64,000 bases of DNA from JARYGU01 sp033795365 (GCA_033795365.1 JARYGU010000018.1:51483-115482), one strand, 5' to 3'; shown: positions 26,828-35,875, numbered from the stretch's first letter. Notes: a model not told the origin generated them from the sequence alone. A program made the numbers and translations.

Positions 26828-27762
26828 GACGCCCTCCTGAGGCGCGGATCAAGCCAGAGCGAAACGGCATCGACGGCGGCGGTGATGACGACGAACATCA
26901 GCCCCATGGTCAGCGCCGTTCCCTGCACCATGGGAATGTCGCGCTCGACGATGGCATGGACCAGCGCGTGGCCGATGCCGGGATAGGCGAAGAGCGATTC
27001 CACCACGACGACACCTTCGATGAGGTAGATCGCCTGCAGGCCGAGATAGGAAACCACCGGAATGGCCGCGTTGCGCAGGCCGTGCCGCCGCACCACGACG
27101 GGTTCCGGCAGGCCCTTGTAGCGGGCGAAGGCGAAATAGGGCGCGCTCGCCACGGCGGTGACGGCGTTGCGCGTTACCCGGCTCGACATGGCGGCGAGCC
27201 CGAGCGCCAGCGTCAGCGCCGGCAGCAGGATCTCACGCGGCGAGCCGAAGCCCGCCGGCGGCAGCCAGCCGAATTGCTTGGAGAAGACCAGCATCAGCAC
27301 CAGCCCGAGCACGAAGGGCGGGACGGCGCGGAACACCGCAGCGCCCGCAAGGCCGAGCCGGTCGGCAAGGCCACCGGGTTTCAGGCCGGAGAGCAGGCCG
27401 ATGGTCGGGCCGATCAGCAGCGAGAGGAACAATGCCGCCGCCGCCAGCCAGACGGATGCGCCAAGCTGCGTCTTCAATTCCTCGATGACCGGCGCACCCG
27501 TTACCAGCGAATGGCCGAGATCGAAGCGCAGCAGATCGCCGAGCCAGTCGAGGAACTGCGCCGGCCAGGGCCGGTCGAGGCCAAGTTCGAGCCGGACCTT
27601 TTCCGCCGCGCCGGCGATCCCGGCATCCGGCCCGTAGCGGCCGGCGGCGATCCGCATGGCGGCATCGCCCGGCAGCACGCGCATGAGGATGAAGCACAGC
27701 GCCCCGACGGTCACGGCGACGACGACCATCTGCGCAAGGCGCGCGAGAAGAAAGCGTTTCAT
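26824..27762 (-). CDS. Dpp/Nik-type ABC transporter permease (B subunit)
   Basis: A 312-aa permease with an N-terminal transmembrane segment (FLLARLAQMVVVAVTVGALCFILMRVLPGD), the standard DppB/NikB start, and about five further segments. The EAA-like loop is ARYKGLPEPVVVRRHGLRNAAIPV, followed by EGVVVVESLFAYPGIG. It starts 13 bases after the binding-protein gene. Confidence 0.9.
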   Translation of the reverse strand: MKRFLLARLAQMVVVAVTVGALCFILMRVLPGDAAMRIAAGRYGPDAGIAGAAEKVRLELGLDRPWPAQFLDWLGDLLRFDLGHSLVTGAPVIEELKTQLGASVWLAAAALFLSLLIGPTIGLLSGLKPGGLADRLGLAGAAVFRAVPPFVLGLVLMLVFSKQFGWLPPAGFGSPREILLPALTLALGLAAMSSRVTRNAVTAVASAPYFAFARYKGLPEPVVVRRHGLRNAAIPVVSYLGLQAIYLIEGVVVVESLFAYPGIGHALVHAIVERDIPMVQGTALTMGLMFVVITAAVDAVSLWLDPRLRRAS

Positions 27763-27775
27763 CGGCCCTGCTCCG

Positions 27776-29296
27776 TCATTTCGCCCAGCGGATCGCGGCG
27801 ACGCCGTAATTCACCTCCAGCGGATCGACCTCCACCCCGGCGATCCGCTTGTTGGAAACCACGGCGAGTTCCGACCAGGTGACGGGAATGCCCGGTAGCT
27901 CCGCTTGCAGGATCTCGACTGAGCGGTGCTGCAAGCTCGCGCGCTCGGCCGGATCGCCGGCAACGGCGAGCTTGGCGATGGTGTCCTGCATCTCGGCATT
28001 TTCCCAGCCGGTCGCGCCCCAGTCGCTGCCGCCGGGCGCATAGTCGTTCAGGAGCGTGCCGAGCGGATCGGGCACGATGGAATAGAGGCGCGAGACCAGC
28101 CCCATTTCCAGCGTGCCGTCCTGATGGCGGGCGGGGATTTCCGAGCTGTTGCCGACCGAGACCTTCGCCTCGATGCCGACCTCGCGCAATTGCGCCTGGA
28201 TCGCGGTGGCAATGGGCGGCAGTTCCGGCCAGCTCGCATAGGTGATGAGGCCGACGCTGAAACGCCTGCCGTCCTGTTCGAGGATGCCGTCACTGCCCGG
28301 CGTCCATCCCGCCTTCGCCAGCAGCGCCTTTGCCTGCTCGATGTCACGGGTCAGCGGCGGAAGGTCGGCCGCATGCCAGCCGGGCATGGCGGGCGGGAAA
28401 AGCTGGGTGGCCGCCAGCTCCGGATTGCGCAGGATCACCTTGGCGATGCCGGTGCGATCCAATGCGAGACTGACGGCCTGCCGCTCCTCGATCTGGTCGA
28501 AGAAGGGCGAGGCGGCGTTCAGCTTGATCAGCCGGGTGCGGGGAATGGTGGCGATCTGCACGTCGAGCTTGGGATCGGCCTTCAGCCGGTCAACCGAGAC
28601 GGGCAGCATGGAGAAGACCAGATCGGCCTCGCCGCTCTCGGCCATCACCGCCCGCGTCTCGCCCTGCCCCACAGCCAGATAGCTGACATCGGCAATACCG
28701 GGCGCGCCGCCCCACCAGTTGCCCGAAGCCTCCATCTCCAGCCTTGCCGGCGGGGTCAGCGTCTTCACCCTGTAGGGGCCGGAGCCGACGATGCCCGTCA
28801 CCTTGCCGGCGGCATCGAAGGACGAGGGCGCGAGGATGATCGTGCTGAAATGGACGAGATAGGCCGGAAGCGCTGAGAACGGCTTTGAAAGGGTCACGAC
28901 GACATCGCGATCCTCATGGACGATCTTCGCAATCGGCGCCTGCGACAGCACGCCGACACCGGCAAGCGCCCGGTTGAGGCTCGCCGCCGCCGTTTCCGCC
29001 GTGACCGGGGAACCGTCATGGAAAACGGCGTTCTGCCGCAGGGTGAAACGCCAGCTCAGCCCGTCCTCGCCGACGCTCCAGCTCTCCGCCAGTCCGGGTA
29101 CGAGCTTTCCCTCTCTATCCGCCGTCACCAGCGTTTCGGCGACCTGGAGACGGCTGAAGACATAGCCGGTCTGGGCCGGATCGATACCGGCGATCTCCCA
29201 GGGGCCTGCAATCTTCAGGGTTTCCGCATGGGCCTGCCCGAGCGGGACTGACGCTCCGAGCGCCAACGTGAGGAAGAGCGCTTTCACAATGCGCAT
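27776..29296 (-). CDS. Family-5 extracellular solute-binding protein (peptide/nickel/metallophore type)
   Basis: A 506-aa periplasmic binding protein with a signal peptide ending near LGQAHA. Family features are LVPGLAESWSVGEDGLSWRFTLRQNAVFHDGSPVTAE and GSGPYRVKTLTP. The family binds peptides, nickel chelates or opine-type metallophores. I chose ATG 29296 because GGAGATCGA precedes it. Its position inside a Zur-governed operon suggests a zinc chelate as ligand, but the sequence does not prove it. Confidence 0.88.
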   Translation of the reverse strand: MRIVKALFLTLALGASVPLGQAHAETLKIAGPWEIAGIDPAQTGYVFSRLQVAETLVTADREGKLVPGLAESWSVGEDGLSWRFTLRQNAVFHDGSPVTAETAAASLNRALAGVGVLSQAPIAKIVHEDRDVVVTLSKPFSALPAYLVHFSTIILAPSSFDAAGKVTGIVGSGPYRVKTLTPPARLEMEASGNWWGGAPGIADVSYLAVGQGETRAVMAESGEADLVFSMLPVSVDRLKADPKLDVQIATIPRTRLIKLNAASPFFDQIEERQAVSLALDRTGIAKVILRNPELAATQLFPPAMPGWHAADLPPLTRDIEQAKALLAKAGWTPGSDGILEQDGRRFSVGLITYASWPELPPIATAIQAQLREVGIEAKVSVGNSSEIPARHQDGTLEMGLVSRLYSIVPDPLGTLLNDYAPGGSDWGATGWENAEMQDTIAKLAVAGDPAERASLQHRSVEILQAELPGIPVTWSELAVVSNKRIAGVEVDPLEVNYGVAAIRWAK

Positions 29297-29310
29297 TTCG
29301 ATCTCCATGT

Positions 29311-29622
29311 TTATTTGGCTTGTTTGATGAAAGGACAGTCCGTTGCCGCGATGAGCGCCGAAAACCCAGAGGAAACATCGCCCTTCGTGAGATCCTGCAT
29401 CGCCTTGTGGATCGACATCTGGGTGGTTTTGCCGTCCTGCATCACCAGCACCACCGTTTCCCTCGGCGGGCAGCCGGGAAGATGGCAGGCGAGTTCGTTT
29501 ACCGAAACGACAGCGTCGTCAGGCAATGCCAGGAGCTCGCGGGTCCATTGCTTGATGAGGCGGGCTTGGCTCACAATGCCGGGCGTACCCCGCGCCAGCG
29601 GGTTGACGAAGGCGCTGCTCAT
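29311..29622 (-). CDS. Small conserved protein with CHLPGCPP, linked to the CobW gene
   Basis: A 103-aa protein without signal peptide. The Cys-containing segment NELACHLPGCPPRETVVLV and a second Cys near the C-terminus (ATDCPF) could bind metal. Its ATG overlaps the CobW stop (ATGA) and follows GGTGGAG. The strict coupling suggests it works with the CobW GTPase, perhaps as client or metal acceptor. I do not recognise a named family. Confidence 0.7.
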   Translation of the reverse strand: MSSAFVNPLARGTPGIVSQARLIKQWTRELLALPDDAVVSVNELACHLPGCPPRETVVLVMQDGKTTQMSIHKAMQDLTKGDVSSGFSALIAATDCPFIKQAK

Positions 29623-30770
29623 GTCGATCTCCACCGTCGGAAAGCACGCGGCGCCAGCACCTCGAAGAGATCGCGGATCGGCTTGGCGGGCATGGCCTGT
29701 CCGATGAGCACGACGCGGGTCCGGCGGTCGCTATCCGGCCAACCGTCCAGACGCTGGAGCGGATAGAGCCGATGCTGGACCGCGTGGGCGACGACCGGCC
29801 TCTGCGTGTCGTCCGTGACAGCGAATACGCCCTTGAGCCGCAACAGGCCGGAGCCGGTATTGCTCGTGACCAGTTCCAGGAACGTCATGACGGCGCTCGG
29901 TTCGAGCGGCATGTCGTGGTCGAGGCTGATGGCCTCGATCGCCTCTCCATGACGGTTCGGATCGTGCATGTGCGAACCGTGCCGGCCGAGAGACTCCATC
30001 GCGAGCCAGCCCGGCACGTCCTCCGCCTTGTCCTGCGTGGAGTAAGGACGCCTGCCGATCAAGCTTTCGAGGCGGAAGCCAGGATCATGCCGATCATGGA
30101 TGATTGCTGCAGGATTGAGATCGCGCACGGCCTCGCGGACGGACAGGCCGGCATCGGCGATATCGGTCTTGGTCAATACGATATGGTCGGCAAAGGCCAG
30201 TTGCTTCCAGCCTTCCATGTGGCTGTCGAGGGTCTGCCTACCGGCAATAGTATCAAAGGTCGTGACGACACCGCTGAGATAGAACTGCCGCGCCACGATA
30301 TGATCGCGCAGGCCCGTTGCCGGCGCGCCGCCGGGAATGAGACTGTTGATGATGGGCGCCGGATCGGCGAGGCCGGTGGTTTCTATGATCACCCGCGAGA
30401 TCGGCGGGATATCGCCGATGAGGCGCGTCTCGTGCAGTTCATAGAGCGAGACGCGGATATCGCTCGTCGCCGTGCAGCAGACGCAGCCGGTCGTGGTGCG
30501 GACATAGGTTTCGCGCCCGGTCCGCACCAGGTCGTGATCGATAGGGACCGAGCCGAATTCGTTGACGATGACGGCGGTGCCCGCCATCTCCGGATCGGCC
30601 AGGATATCGTTGAGCAGCGTCGTCTTTCCCGAACCGAGAAACCCGGTGAGCAGCATAACCGGCACGGGATCATAGAGACGCCGCGCACTGCTTTGGCCTG
30701 CCGTTGCGGGCTCTTTCTTCCGGTTGGCAAACAGGCTGCCGATCATCCTGTCGATCCTTCGAGATTGCAT
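29619..30770 (-). CDS. CobW/COG0523-family metallochaperone GTPase, copy 1
   Basis: A 383-aa GTPase with Walker A GFLGSGKTTL, the COG0523 metal motif GCVCC, Walker B region VIIETTGLADP, and the base-recognition TKTD. These proteins hand zinc or another metal to client enzymes, or mobilise it under starvation. ATG 30770 is one start choice; ATG 30746, after AAGGATCGACAGG, is also plausible and would give 375 aa. It is encoded downstream of aztC in the zinc operon. Only one Cys of the usual variable C-terminal metal patch is visible. Confidence 0.88.
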   Translation of the reverse strand: MQSRRIDRMIGSLFANRKKEPATAGQSSARRLYDPVPVMLLTGFLGSGKTTLLNDILADPEMAGTAVIVNEFGSVPIDHDLVRTGRETYVRTTTGCVCCTATSDIRVSLYELHETRLIGDIPPISRVIIETTGLADPAPIINSLIPGGAPATGLRDHIVARQFYLSGVVTTFDTIAGRQTLDSHMEGWKQLAFADHIVLTKTDIADAGLSVREAVRDLNPAAIIHDRHDPGFRLESLIGRRPYSTQDKAEDVPGWLAMESLGRHGSHMHDPNRHGEAIEAISLDHDMPLEPSAVMTFLELVTSNTGSGLLRLKGVFAVTDDTQRPVVAHAVQHRLYPLQRLDGWPDSDRRTRVVLIGQAMPAKPIRDLFEVLAPRAFRRWRST

Positions 30771-30787
30771 GGAGTTGCGCGGAAAGC

Positions 30788-30812
30788 CCCGCCCGGCTTC
30801 TCGCCGGACGGG
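30788..30812 (-). terminator. GC-rich hairpin between aztC and the CobW gene
   Basis: On the minus-strand transcript CCCGUCCGGC pairs with GCCGGGCGGG around GAGAA (one G-U pair), followed by GCUUUCC. The short U run suggests partial termination or an mRNA-stability element that would let aztABC be expressed above the distal genes. Confidence 0.55.
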
Positions 30813-30821
30813 TGGCCGCAT

Positions 30822-31817
30822 TCAGCTGCCGAGGATGGCCGCCTTCATCGTCTCGACATTGTGCCGGAACATGTCGATATAGGTGGCGGCGGGACCGCCT
30901 TCGCCCGAAAGTGCATCCGAATAGAGCGTGCCGCCGACCTTGAGGCCGGTTTCCGACGCGATCTGCTCGACGAGGCGCGGATTGGTGATGTTTTCCAGGA
31001 AGATGGCGGCAGCCTTGTTCGCCTTCACCTGATCGATGAGCTTGGCGACGTCGGCGGCCGATGCCTCCGCTTCCGTGGAAACACCTTCCGGCGCGATGAA
31101 CTTCACGCCATAGGCGTGCTCGAAATAGCCGAAAGCGTCATGCGAGGTGATGATGGTGCGCTTGTCGGCCGGAATCTCGTCTATCGTCGCCTTCACCTCC
31201 GTTTCGAGGTCGGCGAGCTTGGTGAGATAAGCCTCGGCATTGGCCGTATAGGTCGCGCAACCGGCCTGGTCAGCCTCGCAGAAGGCGTCGGCGATGTTCT
31301 TCACGTAGATTTGCGCGTTGGCGACCGACTGCCAGGCATGGGGATCGAATTCGCCATGGTGGTGATGGCCCTCATGGGCATGGTCGTGGCCGGCCTCCTC
31401 CTTCTCTTCGCCATCGTGGTCGTGGCCGGCTTCCCCGGCCTTTTCGTCGTAGTGGTGCTCTTCCTCTTCCGCCTTCAACGGCTCGATGCCCTTGGTGACC
31501 TCGACCACCGCCGCCCTGGTGCCGCTGGTCTCGATCAGCCGCTTCATGAAGCCTTCGAATTCGAGGCCGTTGACGAGGACGACGCCCGCCTTTTCGAGCG
31601 CGGCGGCATCGGCCGGGCGCGGCTCGTAGACATGGGCGTCGCCATCGGCGCCGACGAGCGTCGAGACCTCCACGCGATCGCCGCCAACATTCTTCGCGAA
31701 GTCTCCGATGATCGAGAAGCTGGCGACGACGTCGAGGTCGGCCGCCGCGGCGGTCGAGGCGAGGCCGCCCAGCGTGAGAAGGCTTGCAGTGGTTGCGATG
31801 CGGAACGTCCTGAACAT
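30822..31817 (-). CDS. aztC: Zinc ABC transporter substrate-binding protein AztC/ZnuA type
   Basis: A 331-aa periplasmic zinc-binding protein. A signal peptide ends near STAAAADL. Ligand positions are GDAHVYEP (about residue 64), FDPHAW, ITSHDAFGYF and a late Asp/Glu. A long His/Asp/Glu-rich loop (about residues 117-162: HHYDE, GHDHDGEE, HDHAHEGHHHHG) is typical of zinc-specific members. ATG 31817 follows AAAGGAGATTT. With aztD nearby, the Azt system is a better match than a plain Znu system. Confidence 0.9.
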   Translation of the reverse strand: MFRTFRIATTASLLTLGGLASTAAAADLDVVASFSIIGDFAKNVGGDRVEVSTLVGADGDAHVYEPRPADAAALEKAGVVLVNGLEFEGFMKRLIETSGTRAAVVEVTKGIEPLKAEEEEHHYDEKAGEAGHDHDGEEKEEAGHDHAHEGHHHHGEFDPHAWQSVANAQIYVKNIADAFCEADQAGCATYTANAEAYLTKLADLETEVKATIDEIPADKRTIITSHDAFGYFEHAYGVKFIAPEGVSTEAEASAADVAKLIDQVKANKAAAIFLENITNPRLVEQIASETGLKVGGTLYSDALSGEGGPAATYIDMFRHNVETMKAAILGS

Positions 31818-31836
31818 GGAAATCTCCTTTTGTCGG

Positions 31837-32703
31837 TCAGGCTGTCTTGTGGCGGCGGGAGGCGAGGAGGCCGGACAGCATCCCCCTCCGGCCGCCAAGG
31901 GCGGAAAGCGCATAGGCGACCCCGGCCGTCAGGATGATGGCGGGGCCGGAAGGCATCGATGCGTGGTAGGAAAGCAAGAGGCCGCCGAGGCAGGAGGCGG
32001 CCGCGATCACGATCGCGATCAGGCAGAGCGAGCCCACCCGGTTGGACCAGAAGCGGGAGGCAGCGGCCGGAAGCATCATCAGGCCGACCGACAGCAGCGT
32101 GCCGAGGGCCTGGAACCCGCCAACCAGATTGAGCACGACGAGCGTGAGGAACAGGAAATGCACCGGTGCGCCGATGCGGCTCACCGAGCGCAGGAAGAGC
32201 GGATCGAGGCATTCGGCGACGAGGGCGCGCCGGAACACGGCGAGGGAAAGGAACGTGACGACGGCGATCCCGGCGATCAGCGCCAGCGCCTCGTCGTTCA
32301 GCGCCAGCACCGATCCGAAGAGCACATGCATGAGATCGACGCTCGACCCGCGCCAGGAGACGAGCAGCACGCCGACCGCCAGCGAGATGAGATAGAAGGC
32401 GGCCATGGAGGCGTCCTCCTTCTGCACAGTAAAGCGCGATACCGCGCCGGAGCCGAGCGCGACCAGGAGGCCCACCACCAGCCCGCCGATCGTCATGGGC
32501 AGGATGTCGAGCCCGAAGAACAGGAAGCCCAGCGCCGCCCCCGGCAGGATGGCGTGCGACATGGCGTCTCCCGTTAGGCTCATGCGCCGGAGCATCAGGA
32601 AGACGCCGACGGGGGCGCAGCTCGCCGAGAGCACGAGGGAGCCGAACAGCGCGCGCTGCATGAAGCCGTATTGCAGGAAGGGGCCGATCAGGACGTCATA
32701 CAT
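31837..32703 (-). CDS. aztB: Zinc ABC transporter permease AztB
   Basis: A 288-aa ABC-3 permease with about seven to eight segments. Features are RMSLTGDAMSHAILPGAALGFLFFG and MMLPAAASRFWSNR. It overlaps aztA by 8 bases and lies 19 bases before aztC. It forms the homodimeric membrane channel for zinc. A single permease gene fits the Azt/Znu type. Confidence 0.9.
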   Translation of the reverse strand: MYDVLIGPFLQYGFMQRALFGSLVLSASCAPVGVFLMLRRMSLTGDAMSHAILPGAALGFLFFGLDILPMTIGGLVVGLLVALGSGAVSRFTVQKEDASMAAFYLISLAVGVLLVSWRGSSVDLMHVLFGSVLALNDEALALIAGIAVVTFLSLAVFRRALVAECLDPLFLRSVSRIGAPVHFLFLTLVVLNLVGGFQALGTLLSVGLMMLPAAASRFWSNRVGSLCLIAIVIAAASCLGGLLLSYHASMPSGPAIILTAGVAYALSALGGRRGMLSGLLASRRHKTA

Positions 32704-33469
32704 GCGCCACCGCCTTCCGCCCGGCGGCGGCTGAAGCCGGGCGATCCTCGCACCAGCCCGCAGCTTCGTCCCATGCCTCCTGAAAGCCGCGCGCCTTCAG
32801 GAGGTTGTCGGGCGTAAGGACCTCCCTTGTCGCCCCCCAGGCAACCGGCCTGCGGGCAAGAAGCAACGTGGACGGAAAATGCTCGCGCACGAGCGCATGG
32901 TCGTGCAGCACGCAGAGCACCGTCCGTCCCTCCTCGACCCAGCGCCCGATCAGCGCGACGAGGTCCGCGATGGTCCGCGTGTCGACCGCGTTGAAGGGCT
33001 CGTCCAGCAGGATCAGGTCCGCGTCCTGCAGCATGGCGCGGGCAAAAAGCGCCCGCTGCATCTGGCCGCCGGAAAGGCTATCCAGCGGACGCGTCTCGAA
33101 GCCGGTCAGCCCCACCGCATCGAGGCATCGCGCGCGGTCGGCCGCATCCTCCTTCGTGATCCGCCCCATGAGCCCCCGCCTCTGCCAGAAGCCGAGCGAG
33201 ACGAGATCGACCACGCGGGCCGGGAAGCTGCGGTCGAGCTCCGATTGCTGGGGGAGATAGGCAAGCCGCCGGCAGTGCGACGCACAAGTTCCGCCAATGG
33301 GCTTCAGGATGCCCGCGATGCCCTTCATCAGCGTCGACTTGCCCGACCCGTTGGCGCCGACGACCGCCGTCAGCGAGCCCCGCCCGACGCTGCCGCTGAG
33401 GTGATGAACGGCGGCGTGTCCCTGATAGCCCAGGGTCAGATTTTCGAATGTCAGGCAAATGTCGGTCAT
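32696..33469 (-). CDS. aztA: Zinc ABC transporter ATP-binding protein AztA
   Basis: A 257-aa ATPase: Walker A GANGSGKST (about residue 38), signature LSGGQMQRALFARAML, Walker B LILLDEPFNAVD, and a switch His in VLHDH. I chose ATG 33469 to leave the Zur-box region outside the gene; the frame stays open upstream to 33550. It is first in the probable nine-gene minus-strand operon. Confidence 0.9.
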   Translation of the reverse strand: MTDICLTFENLTLGYQGHAAVHHLSGSVGRGSLTAVVGANGSGKSTLMKGIAGILKPIGGTCASHCRRLAYLPQQSELDRSFPARVVDLVSLGFWQRRGLMGRITKEDAADRARCLDAVGLTGFETRPLDSLSGGQMQRALFARAMLQDADLILLDEPFNAVDTRTIADLVALIGRWVEEGRTVLCVLHDHALVREHFPSTLLLARRPVAWGATREVLTPDNLLKARGFQEAWDEAAGWCEDRPASAAAGRKAVAHV

Positions 33470-33501
33470 CGCGTCCTCGGGGATTGACAGCGACTGCATA
33501 G

Positions 33502-33548
33502 GTAATGTTATTACGTTCGTCAAATGAAAAGTAACGTAATAACATATC
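33502..33548. promoter_or_regulatory. Two Zur-like boxes in the divergent aztA/CobW promoter
   Basis: Box A at 33502-33514 is GTAAT-GTT-ATTAC, a perfect 5-3-5 palindrome. Box B at 33536-33548 is GTAAT-AAC-ATATC. In addition, ATGTTATTACGTT (33505-33517) and AACGTAATAACAT (33533-33545) are exact reverse complements 15 bases apart, so the whole site is symmetric. It resembles alphaproteobacterial Zur boxes and lies between two zinc operons, one of which encodes Zur. Confidence 0.8.
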
Positions 33549-33601
33549 AATCACCATCGCCGGACGCTTCGACGGCGCATCCCGAATGCGAGGATAAGAC
33601 C

Positions 33602-34591
33602 ATGTCCCGGAAGATCGACCCCACGCCTGTCACCGTGCTCACCGGCTATCTCGGCGCGGGCAAGACGACCCTGCTCAACCGCATCCTCAGCGAGCCCCAC
33701 GGCAGGAAATACGCCGTCATCGTCAACGAGTTCGGCGAGGTCGGCATCGACAACGGCCTGATCGTCGATGCCGAGGAAGACGTCTTCGAGATGAACAACG
33801 GCTGCATCTGCTGCACCGTGCGCGGCGATCTCATCCGCATCATCGAGGGCCTGATGCGCCGTCCCGGCCGCTTCGACGGCATCCTGATCGAAACCACCGG
33901 TCTTGCCGATCCCGCCCCGGTCGCACAGACCTTCTTCGTCGACGAGGACGTGCGCGCCAAGACGCGGCTCGACTCCATCATCACCGTGGTCGACGCCCGG
34001 CACCTTCCCGGCGAGATCGACCGGGCACACGAGGCGCAGGAACAGCTCGCCTTCGCCGACACGATCATCCTCAACAAAGTGGACCTCGCCTCGCCGGACG
34101 AACTGAAAGCGGTCGAGGACCGCATCCGGCGCATCAATCCGACCGCTAGCATCCTGCGCTCCGAGCGTTGCGACCTCGATATTCCGAGCCTCCTCGACAG
34201 GCGGGCCTTCGATCTCGACCGCATCCTGGAGGTCGAGCCCGATTTCCTCGACGAGGCGCATGACCACGAGCACGACGACCATGTGACGAGCTTCTCGCTG
34301 GTCGAGCGCACGCCGCTCGACCCGGAGAAATTCTTCCCGTGGCTGCAAACGACCGTCCAGGCCTTCGGCATGGACATCCTGCGACTGAAGGGAATCGTTT
34401 CCTTCGCCGGCGACGACGACCGCTATGTGGCGCAGGGTGTCCACATGCTGCTGGAAGGTAACCACCAGCGCCCGTGGCGAGACGACGAGGAACGCGTCAC
34501 GCGCCTCGTCTTCATCGGCCGCGACCTGCCGAAGGACATCATCACCGACGGTTTCCTCAAATGCCGCGCCCTCAGGCAGGCGGCTGAATAA
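33602..34591 (+). CDS. CobW/COG0523-family zinc metallochaperone GTPase, copy 2
   Basis: A 329-aa GTPase: GYLGAGKTTL Walker A, GCICCTVRGD metal motif (about residue 65), IIETTGLADP, and NKVD. A His/Asp patch AHDHEHDDH (about residues 219-228) is a likely zinc-binding loop. These GTPases transfer zinc to client proteins under starvation. ATG 33602 gives the standard start; the frame extends into the Zur-box region. First gene of the divergent operon CobW-aztD-zur. Confidence 0.93.
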   Translation: MSRKIDPTPVTVLTGYLGAGKTTLLNRILSEPHGRKYAVIVNEFGEVGIDNGLIVDAEEDVFEMNNGCICCTVRGDLIRIIEGLMRRPGRFDGILIETTGLADPAPVAQTFFVDEDVRAKTRLDSIITVVDARHLPGEIDRAHEAQEQLAFADTIILNKVDLASPDELKAVEDRIRRINPTASILRSERCDLDIPSLLDRRAFDLDRILEVEPDFLDEAHDHEHDDHVTSFSLVERTPLDPEKFFPWLQTTVQAFGMDILRLKGIVSFAGDDDRYVAQGVHMLLEGNHQRPWRDDEERVTRLVFIGRDLPKDIITDGFLKCRALRQAAE

Positions 34592-34639
34592 TCCAGCCGA
34601 CCGCCTTTCATCCCTCACCATAGAAACGGAAGGATATCC

Positions 34640-35875
34640 ATGAGCCTGAACCTCACCGGGAACCGCCTGCTGGCCGCCGTCGCCGCCGGCTTTGCGCTTG
34701 CGGCATCGAGCGCCCTTGCCGACGACCACGAGACGAAGGAGGCCTGGCGGCTGTTCGTCGCCGACCATACGCAGCCGGTCGTGCGCGCCATCGATCTTGA
34801 AAGCGGCAAGGAACTCGGCCGCTATGATCTCAAGGGCTATGCGGCCCTGACGGCCAGCGCCTCCGGCCGCACCGTCTTCGCCGCGCAGGGCGAGGCCGAC
34901 GTCATCCACGCCATCAGCACCGGCATCGATTTCTCCGACCACGGCGAGCATCGCGACCTCAAGGTCTCCGCGCCAGCTCTCCTGCCCGTGACCTTCGAGG
35001 GCAAGCGGCCCGCCCATGTGGTTCCGCACGGCGACGAGGTGGTGCTGTTCTACGACCGGGGCGGCAAAGCCGAGATCATCGGCGAAGGCGCGCTCCTCGA
35101 CGGCAAGCGGGAGGTGCGCACCATCGACACGACCGCCCCGCACCATGGCGTCGCAGTGACGATGGGCAAGCATGTGCTGGTCTCGGTTCCCGATATGAAG
35201 GCGGAGGTGAAGCCGGACGAGCTGCCGCCGCGCGTCGGCCTGCGGGTGCTCGACGATAACGGCCAGCAGGTGGGCAAGGTCGCCGCCTGCACCGGCCTGC
35301 ACGGCGAGGCGACGTCGGCGCGGCTCGTCGCCTTCGGCTGCAAGGAGGGCGTGCTGATCGCCCGGCCGGGCGGTCTCGACGGCCCGAAGCTGGAGATGCT
35401 GCCCTATCCGGACAGCCTGCCCGAGGGCTACACCGGCACGCTGCTGGGCGGCAAGGCCATGCAGTTCTTCCTCGGCAACTACGGCGAGGACAAGGTCGTG
35501 CTGATCGATCCCGACGGCAAGGAGCCGTACCGCCTCGTCGAGCTTCCGACGCGCCGCGTGGACTTCGCGCTCGATCCGGCCAATCCACGCAATGCCTATA
35601 TCCTGACCGAGGACGGATTCCTGAACGTGCTGGACGTGATCAATGGCGAAATCGACCGCCATGCAAGGGTAACGGAGCCGTATAGCAAGGACGGCCACTG
35701 GCGCGACCCGCGGCCGCGCCTCGCCGTCGCCGACGGTCAGATCGCCATCACGGACCCCCGGCATTCGCTCGTCCGCATCATCGATCCGGAAACGCTGAAG
35801 GAAGCCCGCACCATTCCTGTTGAAGGCCAGCCCTTCGCCATCGTCGCCGTCGGCGGCTCCGGCGCGTCGCATTAG
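34640..35875 (+). CDS. aztD: Periplasmic zinc metallochaperone AztD
   Basis: A 411-aa exported protein with a signal peptide ending at SSALADD. The rest looks like a beta-propeller with repeated short blades (VRAIDLESGKELGRYDL, VLIDPDGKEPYRLVELP, VRIIDPETLKEARTIPV). His-containing segments HGEHRD, HVVPHGDE and APHHGVAV are candidate zinc sites. AztD proteins hold zinc in the periplasm and pass it to AztC. Known azt loci keep aztD with aztABC; here it sits in the divergent operon. Confidence 0.9.
   Translation: MSLNLTGNRLLAAVAAGFALAASSALADDHETKEAWRLFVADHTQPVVRAIDLESGKELGRYDLKGYAALTASASGRTVFAAQGEADVIHAISTGIDFSDHGEHRDLKVSAPALLPVTFEGKRPAHVVPHGDEVVLFYDRGGKAEIIGEGALLDGKREVRTIDTTAPHHGVAVTMGKHVLVSVPDMKAEVKPDELPPRVGLRVLDDNGQQVGKVAACTGLHGEATSARLVAFGCKEGVLIARPGGLDGPKLEMLPYPDSLPEGYTGTLLGGKAMQFFLGNYGEDKVVLIDPDGKEPYRLVELPTRRVDFALDPANPRNAYILTEDGFLNVLDVINGEIDRHARVTEPYSKDGHWRDPRPRLAVADGQIAITDPRHSLVRIIDPETLKEARTIPVEGQPFAIVAVGGSGASH

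Noticed and set aside
29772..31937. 721-aa open frame on the plus strand across CobW copy 1 and aztC
   Set aside because: Antisense shadow; low-complexity Arg/Asp/Gly-rich translation without motifs.
33551..35872. 773-aa open frame on the minus strand across CobW and aztD
   Set aside because: A shadow of high-GC coding sequence; the plus-strand genes have clear motifs, signal peptide and ribosome-binding sites.
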